Under the pieces are notes generated by a model. The model ran no database searches, had not been told where the DNA came from, and saw only the letters and a list, made by a program, of their open reading frames with translations. 64,000 nucleotides of DNA, taken from the NCBI GenBank assembly GCA_019155185.1, contig CM032809.1, forward strand, positions 5,141,621 to 5,205,620, written 5' to 3'. Numbering within the stretch: the first letter of the stretch is position 1; each line of letters opens with the position of its first letter. The translations under genes and the position numbers were made by a program. Source of the DNA: Beaufortia kweichowensis. Its lineage: Eukaryota > Chordata > Actinopteri > Cypriniformes > Gastromyzontidae. Below, one piece after another: positions 1 through 13,700 of this stretch.

Positions 1-617
1 TTAGCTGGATTTTTACAGCCAGTTTCACTTGCTGACAATTTTTTTTCTTAAATCATTTTTAATCTGATGGTGTGTATTTCAATATTTGAAATGTATTAAA
101 ATGATTGGTTTACCTTGATCTTTTTTTAAGCAGTACAAAACTCTGCGTTAAGATTTAGCTTCGTTTTCACAAAGAAAAGCTCCTTCCCTTCCATATTTAC
201 ACCGTACAATTGAAATAAATTGACCGTCTCACCTTGACTAGCCTATTATTGAGTTCTGCAGTCATTTAGAGCCAGCGAGTCTTTATTTGTCTTTTTCTAT
301 AGCAGATGCCGTTTATCCTCTGCCTCTTGAACTGTTGCTTAGACTCCCTCTTCTTCCCTCAATTACTCTCCCTCTCTCTGGTTTTTACGGTCTATCCATA
401 GAAGCATCAAACACACAGTGTAGAGAAAAAAGAGAGAAACACAAATCAATTAGCTTTGCAGGCCTGCAGGGCTGGTGGGAGGACAAGTCGAACAGTGTGT
501 TTCCTACAGCTAGGTTACACATTGTCATCTTATCCAAAAAAGCTCAACACCACACTGCCAGCTTCACACTTGAGAGGTGCCCCAGCTAGAAAAGTGGAGT
601 TTACCATCAGCATGACC

Positions 618-891
<274 letters not shown>

Positions 892-1774
892 AGCAGGTGC
901 TGTTTTCTGAGAGACAAGACACTTAGTGCTTGAAAAAAGTGTTGCGGTGTCTTGTTGGGTTAAGCTGCACATAATTGCCTTTGTATAACTCTAAAGTGCT
1001 GTGTTGTCTTGTATCTGTGAGAAATGTGAATCACATAGAGAGAAAATGTAATGCTGTTTCACTCTGACAGACGCCGGACTTAAAATCTGTAAATTGGTCT
1101 TGTTTTGGTTGTAAAAGCTTTTGTACTGTTGTCATCTGGTACTGTATTTAACAGAGACATAATCTGAAAGGCACAAGTTTCAAAATCCAGGAAGACTTTT
1201 GTGGATTTATGTGTTGATCAATACAGCGGAGATGGTAGATATCACATAAAAAGATAAAAGCATAATGTGGCAGTGGTAAAATAGAAAAATGAAAATTAAG
1301 TAGAAGTTAAGAGAAAAGCATACAGACAGATGGAGAAAAATCATGTTTTTGCATATAGAAAAACATAGAAAGTCATCTTTTCAGTTCTCTCACTTAATCA
1401 TTTTCTGTCTACACTGCTCACTTTTTAAATAAAATTAAATAAACTTCAACTTAAAAAGTTAAATACGTTTTTATGTTCTCAAGCTGACCAGATGACAAGT
1501 GCACTCAAAAACCAGCAAACAAGACCATCTAGAACCAGAAAACCACACTCGAGATGCTTGTTTTTAGTTGATTATCTCATCTTTCTATTCGTACCCTTTC
1601 TTCTAACTCATCGTTTCTCATACTTTTGGATTCTTCCCAACTATATCCTCTGTATTTGCAGTAGGCTATATGGCAGTATATATTCCCTATTAGAGTGATA
1701 AACCAGTAGGCATCAGCTTGTCCTTATTAAGCAGTAGAAACATTCCTGTTTTGAAGTTCATTCTCTTGCTTCCA

Positions 1775-2030
1775 GGCCCGCGGGCTGGGCCCACCAGAGC
1801 AGGCCGACATTTTCACAGGCGCCATTGATGTATATCTGACCTTTGATGCAGTCGTTCCGTGTTTCCTAGCCAGAAGCCTAATTAAAACTAATAGCCCCCT
1901 GATACTCTGCAGCAACACGGTCCCCACCTCAACCCCCAACAACCCCATCAGATTCGGGCAGGCCTCCAGAACACAACGTTCCTCCACCAGTACCGTAGAC
2001 AGTGAGTTTGTAGTCATGAGTTGATTTGGA
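1775..2030. other. GC-balanced block, candidate conserved non-coding element
   Basis: Composition differs clearly from the AT-rich flanks. It contains a homeobox-type core, cctaattaaaactaat, and GC-rich ends. A minus-strand open frame crosses it but has no recognisable domain or splice context. Confidence 0.3.
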
Positions 2031-2217
2031 TCCATAATCGATCGGTATGGAAACACACGGATCCACTGTTCTCATGACCTCTCTTTGAAGTCAGATATCA
2101 GAGACAAACAAGAGAAGCAAAGAGTTCAGAAAAGCTATGAGTTTTGCATTGCTCCATGAAACTTTCTTCGTAGTTCCTCTTTATTGGCTAGAGCAACACT
2201 TGCAGTACACCTGGCCA

Positions 2218-2231
2218 CCACTAGAGGGCAT
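2218..2231 (+). promoter_or_regulatory. candidate CTCF site
   Basis: CCACTAGAGGGCAT matches the CTCF core CCASYAGRKGGCRS at 13 of 14 positions. Just upstream is TTGCAGTACACC, like the known upstream half of extended CTCF sites. The combination is unlikely in AT-rich sequence but occupancy is untested. Confidence 0.5.
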
Positions 2232-2284
2232 TTCCACTTTCACAATATGAGACCTTTTCATGTCTTTCCAGTGTAGTTTCAAGT

Positions 2285-2615
2285 AGTTAAAACCATGAAA
2301 ACCACAATTGTAAACGTGGGATTTATGTTGTGACTAACAACGTCCAAAATAAATTAACATTATGTTATATTTTAGCATCTTCAAAGTAGTCACTCTTTCT
2401 CTAGAATTTGTAAAATCATATTCTTGTCATTTTATCATCCAGCTTCTTAAGGTCTCAACCTGAGAAGCTTTTTAAACAGCACTGAAGCAATTTCTATCTG
2501 TGCTGGACTCCTTATTGGCTGCTTTTTATTCGTTAAATGGTACAGGTAATCCATTTCAAAAATACATTTTTTTTTTATGAAAATAATGAATATGTTGACA
2601 CAATTATATATTAGC
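2285..2615 (-). mobile_element. Tc1-like-derived repeat, copy 1
   Basis: It shares, in opposite orientation, a long series of blocks with 52605-53065: tatgttatattttagcat, attttatcatccagctt, aaacagcactgaag, tttttattcgttaa, gtaatccatttcaaaa and aatatgttg-acacaattata. These blocks look like the untranslated ends of teleost Tc1-like transposons, but no transposase is present. Confidence 0.7.
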
Positions 2616-3317
2616 ATACAAAATGAATTTCAATTTTGCTAAACTTATTTAGCTGGCAAGTAGTTTTTCTTTAAGTCATTACAACGAACATTGACATCTC
2701 TTGACAATATGCCCTGTACAACGCTAACATGATCGACTACCTGGATGTTCCTTTATATTTACAGGGGAAAAAAGCATATTGGTTATCAAAATGTGTCAAG
2801 ACAGGCAAAGTATATATAAGAAACTCTTGTATAAAGAAAACTAGTGTGAGTTGTGAAGCTGGACCACTAGGGGTCAAATAGAAATGCAGAGGTTGGCACA
2901 AGAACAGAGCTACAGTAGTTTTTTCGCATAAGGGGAGGAGAAGGGCAAGAACACAGGGGAACTTTTGGCATCGGTGTCACAGGGCAAGGTGATGGCTCTT
3001 AGTGAGTACATCTAGCCCTCGTTTATCTTGCTGCAGTGCAGTGTGGGAAGGTGTGGGTGTGTGCCTGGGGGTTGTGAGGGGGCTGATTTATAGTGTCTCA
3101 ACCCAGAGGTGGCAGGAGCGAGCTGTGACAATCTGGTCTTTTGGGAAAATGGCGAGTACCCATAATGCCCCAGGGAACAGGGGACATGCCAGTGTCCTCA
3201 AAGAGCGGCACAACAGCTCTTGTTGCTCTACTATGTTGGCTTACTTGGCCCAGTTCAACTTTTTAAAAGAGTTTAAGTCACAACAGGCAGTGCAACACAA
3301 GGCTTTGAGAAGCATTA

Positions 3318-3690
3318 CACTTTAAAAGTGCTGGGTTGTTTTCAAAGCCCATTGGGTTATAAATTAACCTGTAGTGGGTTGTTGTTACCCAAACATTGAT
3401 TGAAACAACCCAACATTTGGATTAAAACAACCTATCATAGGTTCATTTATATTCACTTATACAGTGTACATTTAACCCATCATTTTTTAGAGTGTATAAA
3501 AATTAGATTAGAGTGTATACTAATGCTGGGTTGAAAATAACCCAGCATTGGGGCAAATCACAGCCATTGGCTTAAATTAACCCTAAAAAAGTTTATATGT
3601 GACCCAACCATCAAGCCAGCATTTTTGGTTAAAAAGACCCCAGCATTTGGCCTTTTGACCCAATGCTCGGTTAAAAATAACAGAATAATG
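3318..3690. mobile_element. repeat built from TGCTGGGTT / AACCCAGCA blocks
   Basis: Repeated tgctgggttg and aacccagcattgg motifs in both orientations, alternating with ttaaaaataac. This is a common teleost short dispersed repeat; here at least two fragments are mixed with unique AT-rich sequence near 3440-3500. Confidence 0.7.
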
Positions 3691-6600
3691 ACTGAGGTCA
3701 TTCTGATGGCAGTTTTGTCTTTGATAGAAAGTTTACGTCTGGGCTTCTACTTTTTAAAGTTTCTAAACCAGATAAACCGGACAGTGATTTATGATTTATT
3801 CATGATATCTATGAACAACTCCTCTGACAGCCTTTCAAAGGTCTCGATTAAAAGTTCTGAAAACAGCAGGCCTTCCTTCAGGTGCTACAGGTCACATTCT
3901 GTCAGTAATCTTACTGAATTACAGATCACACAGGGAGTAGCCTGTATCAGTTATGCACATAAATCCAGGACCTAACCGGGTTTTCCCTAACCCAATAGAG
4001 ACACGCACACATTATTTGAAATCTGTGACCTTTGACAGTGAACGCAATGTGGTCATTGATATTCTTAGGAGTGTGTTGTGGTAAAATCCAAGCCTGTCTC
4101 GTAGCCCATGCACCGGTGAGATCCGCTCTAGATTTGGTATTCCCGGCATAGGGACTCTCCTAAACCACTTACCCGTATTTGCAATGCAAATACCCCGAGA
4201 TAGATTTATCCAATGGCTTTGGGAATCGCAGATAAACAGTAGACTCGCAATGACTTTGCTTGTCATTCTCTTCAGATGAAGTAAACATCATTATGATTTA
4301 TAGTGCTTGGTGACATTGCAGGAGCACAAAAAATAAATATTCCACCTGACATACTGATAGACCGACTTACATTTGAACCTGAGCAAAATAGTCAGATTTG
4401 TAACATCATAAATATATTTAGATCAATTGCTCGGCTTCTACGCATACATCAATGTCGTGATGTCGAAGGCACATCTGGTCTTGCATTGCATTTTCACTAA
4501 TACACTGCAACTGATGGCAGTGCTTAGCATTTGCTGTGGGATTCTTAACCTGTCTAAGAAACTCAAGTGGACAGATGCATCACAATGGGATAAAACACGG
4601 GAGAAGATTGAACCTATTATGGCCTGATGGTGTTTTTAATAACATTAACATATTGTGAGGCTTCAATCTGGGACAGCGAGGCTTCTCGATCGGCAGCTGG
4701 TGAACTTCATCCATTGCTCAGGGCAGCTGATGGTCTGTTGGGTTTTGATGATGATTACCTTTGTGTGAATAATGTCAGATGATACTTTAGGATCAATTTT
4801 CCATCAGTCCATTGATACCAAATATACACTATAAAATATATGATTCACATAATGATGCATTATGTATTATGAAATAATAATATACTGTATTATAAAATAG
4901 ATGAGAAAAGCAATACATAATAAAGGTAAATACTTTTAGTCACATGAATGTAACACTGACACTGTCTTTTTATATCTCATTCTCACAAAGCATGTTTGTT
5001 TTAATGGAACACATGTTTTCATCATAATATTGTGTTATTTTTTTCTGTGTAAATAGGTTGACATTTAAATTCATTATTCAATAGCTATAAACATTAGTGC
5101 TTCACACAAAACACCTTTCATGAACTTTTAACACACACACATACATTATTATTGTCAAATACTCAAAAGAACAAAAAAATGACAAAAGCAAAAAAAAAGG
5201 AAAAAACAGAAAGAAAAATATTCATATTAGCAGTACTGCAGTTGCAATAAAAATAACTTGACATTCCTCTCTTATATTTTACTTTGCCTTCTGTTTTAGT
5301 TTAATCTCATGTTCAGTGGTTTAATGAACTGAAAATGGAAAGCATCTTAGGCTCTGTAGATGTTATATATTCAAAAGTTCTATTAGCTTTTGACTAAAGC
5401 CTCAATCTGTTCATCTATAAAACCCTCTGCTCTCTTACTAAGACTTATATTAGATTTATATAGATTTATATTAATTTGTGAAAGGAAATGACATTTTATG
5501 ATCTGCACAAAGAAAGAAAGGAATGAATTCTTAAAAGTATATTTATTTTATTGCATATATAATATGAACAACCCTATTGTCTTTTACTGTAGGAATGATC
5601 ACAAATGTATGTGTTTGAGTAAACATGATAAAACATGGAATTAAATGCATGTTTGCTTGTTCAAATGTATGTATGCATGCATGTATGGGATTAAATTAAA
5701 TAACATAATATAGTGCAATGATTAAAACCCACAAGCAAGTTCATAATGTTACAAAATCATGAACCATGTTTAAACTAAGCATCATAATAATATAGTGCAT
5801 TAAAGCATTAATAGCATATTATCATGATTCATTTAGATCTGTTTTTGATTCTGAGTAATACATCAATGCAATTTGTTGTGTGTGTTCCATTGCAGTATTG
5901 TAATAAACTGTAATCTTGGAAATGAGTTTATTGTTCTAGTAAATCTAACATTATTTTTTCAGTAAGGATTTACATGAAGACCTAATCCAAACCGACCAGT
6001 TCTGAGGTGAATAGCAACATTACAATCTTTGATTTAAAATGATTTGTTAGAATCTCAGTTTGGCTAAAAATCTTAAATTTTACTGTTAAGCAAGCTGAAA
6101 TAACATGGACAAAGCGCTGATTGACAACTTACTGTGATTGCTCTCAGTGCGTCTTTCTTTTTTAAGATTTTTTTTCTTTTATCTGTGTCTAAATCGTAAT
6201 GTAAGGTTTACAGGGTTTAGTTTTAAATCAGAACATTGCAAATAGATACAAAGTTATGTTTAGTGTTGATGGACATGTATGATCTCACGGAATATTTTGC
6301 AGACAGTACTTCAACATTGTTGCATTAGAAAGCAGATCACATCACTTGTGTTTGACTCAAGGCACTGGCATTTGTATGAGCAATTTGTAGAGGAATAATA
6401 CTGCAAAACTATTGAAGGTGAAAATCACTCAGATTACATTAGTTTCAGGCACAGCCTAAACTCTATTCCCTAATTATTATGTTTGAATTAACAATCTGTA
6501 GCTAATTTGCTCATTGGCATGAACATGTACATGAACAGTACGTGCATTTGTGTCTGTGTGCTTTTTAATGTAAAATTAGACATTTAGATAGTGGTTATTA

Positions 6601-6899
6601 ATGGCATTTTAATTAATGGAGAATGGCATTTTAATTTAAATGGGGCAGCAAATGTGAAATGTCTTTTGCATATAAATCTAAATGTCTTTTCCCAGTGTTT
6701 CCAGTTTGTTCTCGTTCCCAGAGGAAATGTAGATCAAAACAAGAAATAAAGCTTTCAGGCATTAACCAGAAGCAAATCACAAATCTACAAAAGAAAAGAA
6801 AATCTACACAAGAACAGGTGTACAGTCAACTGAGGTTTAAGATTGAATATACTGTATGGCACGTCTTTGATTAAACGACGTCAAATGATTACTTTAGGT
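3691..6899. other. intergenic, no gene seen
   Basis: AT-rich sequence with short chance frames only. The stretch 3700-4300 is somewhat less AT-rich, but I found no splice-flanked coding segment or repeat family. Confidence 0.6.
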
Positions 6900-7095
6900 A
6901 TTTTAAAAAACAATATGGTTTAGTTTATGTTTATTGTTATGAAAAATTGCCAAATACTTATTCTTGAGTCTCAGACCTTTCCTATAATATATAGTTTGTC
7001 ATGATTAGAAAATAATTGAACTATTAAAGTGAATAGTGAATAGTAAAATAATAACAAGTGTTTCACCTGTGGAACGATGACAATTAACAGGTTAA
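6900..7095 (+). repeat. unnamed AT-rich dispersed repeat, copy 1
   Basis: Blocks in order: tgtttattgttatgaaaaat, gccaaatacttattcttgag, agacctttcct, atagtttgtcatgattaga, gaactattaaagtgaatag, gatgacaattaacaggtta. The same order recurs elsewhere in the window. Confidence 0.75.
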
Positions 7096-10000
7096 AGATA
7101 AATATTAAAAATGTTATATATAAAAACTGAATGTTTAATGTCTGGTGAAGCTAAATCTGCAAAAATAGACACATTTTACATTTTGCACCTCTATTAATCA
7201 GAATGCCAATTAATTTTAAGTGGTGAAATGTCTGCTTGCGTTCCCAACACTCTGTATATTAAATACATTCTGCACTTCACAAACTAATGAGTAATTTTCC
7301 AAAGGTCATGAATTTAAATCTCATTCACCGAAGACTTGCACACAGGCCAATATTCAATGTGATGGATTTCCAAAAGCAAACGTTAAAATGTTGTCTTCTC
7401 ATTTAAAACAGGAATTGTGATGCTAAGTTACTACATTATAGTATTTTTTCCAAAAGGAAATCAGATTAATGTAAAGCAGTAGTCTCTATGATGGAAACTG
7501 ATTATTAAAATAGTTTGAAAATGCAGAAATGTTTGTATGATGGTATGGTGTGTGTGGTTGTGTGTGTTTGAAATAAACAAACACCTCTTGTTGTTATTGT
7601 CCTTCAGTTGAATATGAATGTCTGTTGATTGAGCTCATTTTGGATGGCTTAGATTGCTCACCGAGGAGAATTAAACACAAAAGAACCTGATTAACTTTCT
7701 CACTGAGACAAACATAAACACAATGTAAGGGAAAGACCCTGTGACAGAATGATTCTGCCCGTGTCTGTTCATGTTTAAATAGCAGTCAGTGGAGAGCTCT
7801 ATCATTCTGTCTCCTGCAATTACCCTCTTCACTTTACCTAGCAATCAAAAACTTGTCATGCTGTAAAGGGCTAAATGGCATCATAACACAACCTTCCTGT
7901 GAACCTCTCGTGGATCTAGCTTTGCTGTTCTGCAACGTTGTATTTGTTTGTTTTCACATTAGGATTCGTTTACAGATTAGCTTAAAGTAGGCTATTTAGA
8001 GTAGATGTAATTAAAGGACACATTTAAAGGAAACATTCAAGTCGCCATTCACACACTGCCATGTTGTTTTTAAATGTGTCGTGTAACACAAACATGATTT
8101 TATTTTTAAAGACATTTTTTTTTAATTTAATTAGTAGATAGGAATACTTTTATAGTGCTTTTTTGTCCTTTTGAGATTGACAGGCCACGTCTTCTTTTAT
8201 TACATTGTATGGAAAAAAGCTTCTTCATTTACTTTTAGTGTTAAAATGAATGCGAAATGAATTTATGAGTGTGAATAAATTAAATTTTAGTGTTCAAATG
8301 AATGTGAAGAAGAATAAATTATGCCATTATTTTTTATTTTGGGGAATTTATTCATTTAATTATACTAAAAAACAAAACGCACACAAAAACAAAAGTTTCC
8401 AACTGAGCCTCGCTCCAAATAAAACAGTCATTGTAAAGCAAGGCCCTCCGCTCTATAAATAGACCAGCATCATTTCTTCTGTCCTCTCCCTGAGACGGCA
8501 AGGTTACCTCCCATCAACTTAGCTCTATAACAAAGAGTTGACAAACACAATGATCATTCCCCATGTAGTCAATGGCAGCATTATACTCAAAGGAATCCGC
8601 TCATCTCTTCCCTTGATATTTACTTGTGTTGGGCTTGGTTTCGTTTGCGGCTCTGTGTTTAGTGTTTCATCAAATCCCCCCTGAGAGAAACACCACCGAC
8701 CATTACAGCCCATCTCTCCTGCCGTACGCTCCAATTTTAGCTCTTTTATTAAACTTTACTGCTCAAGTGTCAAACCTACCGCTGCTTTGGGAACGGCCGG
8801 CAACAGTATTCCCTGAGCAGCTGGTCTCAGGCCAATCGCATTTCATCATCAATGCAATATAATGTATGTTGTGTCTGATCAAGCTAAAAGCCCTTGAAAA
8901 CAATGTGTAAACCAGGTTAAGAAAGAAAAATAACAAATGAAATCTCTTTTTCTTAATTATTTCTCCTAGACATCAGTCTCCTGTGTGTCATATATTTCCC
9001 CCAGAAATTTCACAGATGTCTCCATTTGAGTTTCAGAAGAGATCTCAACAATGTCAGAAACTGAGCGCAGATTTGTCAAGTCTGCAATTTTACCAATTGC
9101 TAATTCTCCTAAACAAGCAGAAACATCTGAGACTAAGTTGATACTTTATTAAATCTCCAGAGCTATTAAAGAGCAACAGCTAAGCAATAACATTTTTCTC
9201 TGGTTATGATTTAATATCTTATTTAGGAGAGCTAATGAAGTTCTCGGTTATGCTTCGTCTCGTTTATGTTTCCCTTTGTTTTCTTTTAGTTGTTGAAATT
9301 CAGGTTATTGCAGGTTGTTTAACTATTGACTATAGAAGAGCTTAATGAGAAATGTTGAAAACTTTGACTTTTGATTTCACACGTTTTGGCACAGTTTAAG
9401 ACATTGAAACTTTCTTCTGAATCTTTCAAGGGGTCACATGTGAAATTACTGAGGTCTTTTTCTCAGGAGAAAAATCTGAAAGGCAAAATTCTTCATGCTC
9501 TTCAATTCATTTCACTACTGTCTAAAAGAAATAATTGGTATATTAGGTAGAAATCTCATCAATTTGTCTTTTCTGCCGAAACACACCTCTCTTTTATTCT
9601 TTTTTATTTTATCTCCACAAGTGACCTTGTTCAAACTCGCAGGGTAACCCGAGCGCACGATTCCCACGGGAAGAGAGTCGAGGTGAGAGAAGTCACAGTT
9701 TCTCACAGCTGGGTTAAAAAACAGTGAAAGTTAGGTCTTTTGGATAGTAAAGAGAGTGAATGCTGGCGTCCAGAATGCTGTTGAAAAATTGAAATCACTT
9801 TAATCTTGTGTCAAAGAAAAGCCTGACTTGGGTCTTGAGAGATAGGTGTGTAGGTAGAGATCAGACCGAGACACCAGAGGGATTAATGTCTTATCCCAAA
9901 AAGGCCCAAACTCCATCAAAGATACAGATCAGTGCTGTGGAGGGCGGCTGTGAACTCGGTTGCTTCTGATACAGAGAGCTTACAGGCTCCTAATGGCTTT

Positions 10001-13000
10001 GTTCTACTGATGAAACGACAGATCTATTGTTCATTATTACAGTCAGAGACAGCACTGAATCACATCCAAAGCAGTCTGCAGACATGCAGGACTCCACAAC
10101 TGCAAAATCCTGAACATCAACCAGAGATAAAGTGTTTGTTATTACTCCACTGTTGGTTGTTTTTCAGGAACCATAACATCTGTCATGAGGTTTCGGTTTT
10201 AAATTATTATCAATGCTTAAATGTCAAGTGATCAAACAAAATGTCAAATGATCAAGTGGCATTTGCTCACCTCTTTCACTGGTTCCATTGTCATGAAGTC
10301 TATGGGTTTTTAGGATGGTTATTTAGTTAAATGCCTGAAACATGGTCTGTGGTTAACAATATTCTCACATATATATTTTCACATTTTATTTCTATGACAA
10401 ATAGAATGGGTTTTTTTCTATGAAAAAATATTGTAGATGGAGGAAAAACTTGTCGGAGGTGTTGTGGCGGTGACGCTGATGTCAAGCATGCGTGATGTAA
10501 TCTGTTTATAACATTATGTTAGTTTTTTCATAAGTTTTATTTAATTTGTAAAGAATATTTTAATAGACACAACGTGTAAGTATCATAAACCTTTATTCAT
10601 CACAGATCTTATTTTTTGTGATAATGAGAAAGCCATTTATGGTTTTATTTTTTATTGCTCGTTTAACAAAGCATAAGAATTTCTCAAAGTCTGTTCACAA
10701 TTGACAATTTCATTGCCAGCGCTTTGTTTGGATTGTTTTATAACCCACATGCTGCTCCGCCCCTTTTCTCTTGATGCGTAACAAAATGATGCGCATGTTT
10801 ATTAGCACTTTCGAGGGTTGTCAAATTTTCTTGTTATTTCAGGCCCTACATTAATATAAAGAGATGAAAGTGAGCGTGTGACCTGTACACTGTCTTCCTA
10901 CTGGTTAAACGTGTAAATTAGGCCACGAAAACCAACACTGACTCTAAGCGGTTCCTGTTGTAAAAGCTGTCATCATTACTATCACTATAACAATAGCTCT
11001 TGATGATATGCTGCCAGTAGAAGTAAAAATGTCCCTTGATTTATACAGACCATTGAGTGGCCGTCATCCGACATCAATGAATGTTGTGACTAAAGAAGTT
11101 ATACAGCTGTAGCACAACTGAGAGTTTTTTGATTGTTTCCCACATAACAGAACAACAAATTTATGATGCATTTACAGACTTTTACTTTGAAATTTGAATG
11201 TTAAACAGGATTCAGATGAATGGGATGACAACAAATATTGTTTCTCAATGTATTTTAGACCTCTTCGCTGTACAAACTCACACAGATAAAGAAATACAGT
11301 ATGTGCTTTTTGTTTTGATTTACATGTAGTAAATTAGACAAAACTACATCCAGCTCATTATGCAGCTTTTACACGAAACCCAGTTCTGAAACAACACGTA
11401 CCAAAGCCACAGAAGACCAGAGAGAAAGAGATGAACAGACTATGGAGGCAAAGAAACCAGCTCGCATTATCAGGCCTGACAAGGCTCATTCGGACGCAGC
11501 CGTGATGAAAGGAGCTCTTAGCCTCGTCTAATGCAGCGTTGTGAAAACGTTGTGACAATGCAAAGCATCTCACTTAAGAAACTCATCAGGGGTCCCCAGG
11601 GGGCCGTAACAGACTCAGGGAGAAAAAGAGATGGCATTGGTACGGGCATCACTAAACACAGCCAGTGTTTTCACACCGGACAGATAATAATCTTAGAGCA
11701 ACAATATCAAACTGGATGTGAGTTGTGTATGTGAGTCTTTTAGGTTTTTATTAAAGCTAAGAACATATTGTTGGGTAATTTGTTCTACACCTCTAATGCC
11801 ATTTTTTTTGGCAGATTACTTTTTTTAATACATATTTGATTTGTTAAATGTAAATGTCTAATATACTGGGTGTTTGATTTCCATAGCTTTTTACATTACA
11901 GTATCCATATTAAACATATTACATGATGGCATAATTATAAATGTAACAAAGTAATTAGATAAAATGATGACGGGACAATAACTATATAAGAAATATTTTT
12001 GATTCCATCAATATTTGCTTATATGCATACTGTAATATAAAAACCTGGATAATTAGGGTAGTAAATATGTAGTTTTATATTTTTCAAAGCTGATAAAAGG
12101 TTTGAAGATGGGAAAATAAAACCCCCCATTTTTTTTTTTTTTGAATATTCATATTTAGCAATTACTATGTGTGACCGTGTTTGTAAAATCCAGACTAAAG
12201 TCTAAAAATCATATTACATCAAAGTAGCCATAAAAATAATAAAAATAGGTCATGTGTGTTTATTGCTATAATATGTAGAATGATTTTATGTGGAAAACAT
12301 AGACTGGGCCACATACAGTGCATTATAATTATACATTATACTGAGGAAGTTATATTATGCAAATTAAAGACATTTCTGTGGATTTTGAACATGTCAGTTC
12401 CTCCACCTAACATCTCTCTCTTTTCTGACCTCTGCTAATGGCTTTTTCCTAAAGGACAAGTGAGCGGGTTGTGTTTATCCAGTGCTGTACAGTGGCAGGT
12501 GGTGTCATGCGTACAGCAGGCTGGATGGCTTGGCAGATGGCATCACAGGTATGGCACCGCCTGACATCAAGCCCAGCGATCTGAACGTCTTAACCTGACT
12601 CAACTTTACAGATCTCAGGCCAAGATATCAGAAGCAAAGTTTCCGTGTAATGAATTCATCCCCGCTGGCTCAGTGGTTTAGTCTACGCTTTCAATAAACA
12701 CAGCAGTAGCAGACAGGCACTTGAGCAGAAATGAAAAAGGGACTAGGAAATATCAAGTTAAACTTCTCACAGCCCCACAAGACAAAACAAATTGTGGTTC
12801 TTTGTGTGGTCTGTCTGTGATGAGTAGCTCTCCTCACAAACTGACGACGGGGAAGTGAATGTATCAGGGAAAAGGAAAAAGTCTCTGGGCGAAATTGTGT
12901 TTCGATAGAACTTCACCATTGATTCCCTTCATTCTGCTTTATCCTGGTTTGCAGGGTTTTGGGAGATGCATTGAAAGTAACTCAATTGCAATCAAATCTT

Positions 13001-13059
13001 ATTTTTAAAGTTTGTAACTTGTTCAATTTACACCGTAATACTTGTGGTGCTACTTAACC
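7096..13059. other. intergenic, no gene seen
   Basis: AT-rich sequence with scattered GC-balanced patches (about 8400-8860, 11360-11690 and 12456-12640) that could be regulatory. No coding exon, RNA gene or clear repeat was recognised. Confidence 0.6.
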
Positions 13060-13480
13060 TGATCATTTACATTTCGGCATTTAGCTGATGCTTTTATCCA
13101 AAGCGACTTACAAATATTAGGAGACAATGAAGCGACACATCAAAAGCGGCAACAATAGTACTAAGAAGTGCTTTCATAAGTTTACAATGTTTTGCAGTGC
13201 TAGATAAATACCTGTAGAGGAAAGACCTGTATTTTTTTTATAAATTATGATGTCAGGTGTTCGTGGAAGAGGTGTGTCTTTAGTTGTTTCTTAAAGGAGA
13301 TGAGGGAAGTGGCAGAACGGGTTGCGTTAGGAAGATTATTCCACAAGCAGAGAACAGAGAAGAAGAAAGAACGAGAGAGAGATTTAGTGCCCTTCTGTGA
13401 GGGAACCACCAGTCGACGTTCATTCGTTGAGCGTAGGGTTCTGGATGGGTTGTAGATGTGTAGAAGAGAGTTAAAGTATG
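13060..13480 (+). repeat. teleost dispersed repeat with TTTTATCCAAAGCGACTTACA core
   Basis: It starts catttacatttcggcattta and continues into ttttatccaaagcgacttac, a core found across many teleost repeats. It goes on through a GC-balanced stretch (ggcagaacgggttgcgttag, then ccaccagtcgacgttcattc). The length and internal order agree with a known old dispersed family, which I will not name with certainty. There is no protein-coding frame. Confidence 0.75.
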
Positions 13481-13504
13481 AAAGAGGTAACAGTACCTGT
13501 TAAC

Positions 13505-13700
13505 TTTTCACTTTAATATTCTATAGTTGAAGTCTGATCTAATCATGACAAACTATATAATGATGGAAAGGTCTAAGAGATAAGATGAATATTTTGACCA
13601 ATTTTTATAACAATAAACATAAACAAAAATAATTATTAAAAATGTTAATGTTATTTTTAAGAATACCTAAAATTAAAATTTTTACCTAAGATTAAAAATG
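13505..13700 (-). repeat. unnamed AT-rich dispersed repeat, copy 2 (reverse)
   Basis: The plus strand shows ctaatcatgacaaactatat, atggaaaggtctaagag and aacaataaacataaacaaaa, the inverse of copy 1, followed by a reverse aatacctaaa block. The 3' end of the unit is missing. Confidence 0.65.

Noticed and set aside
2866..2879. Second CTCF-like motif (ccactaggggtcaa)
   Set aside because: Mismatches an invariant G of the core and has no upstream half.
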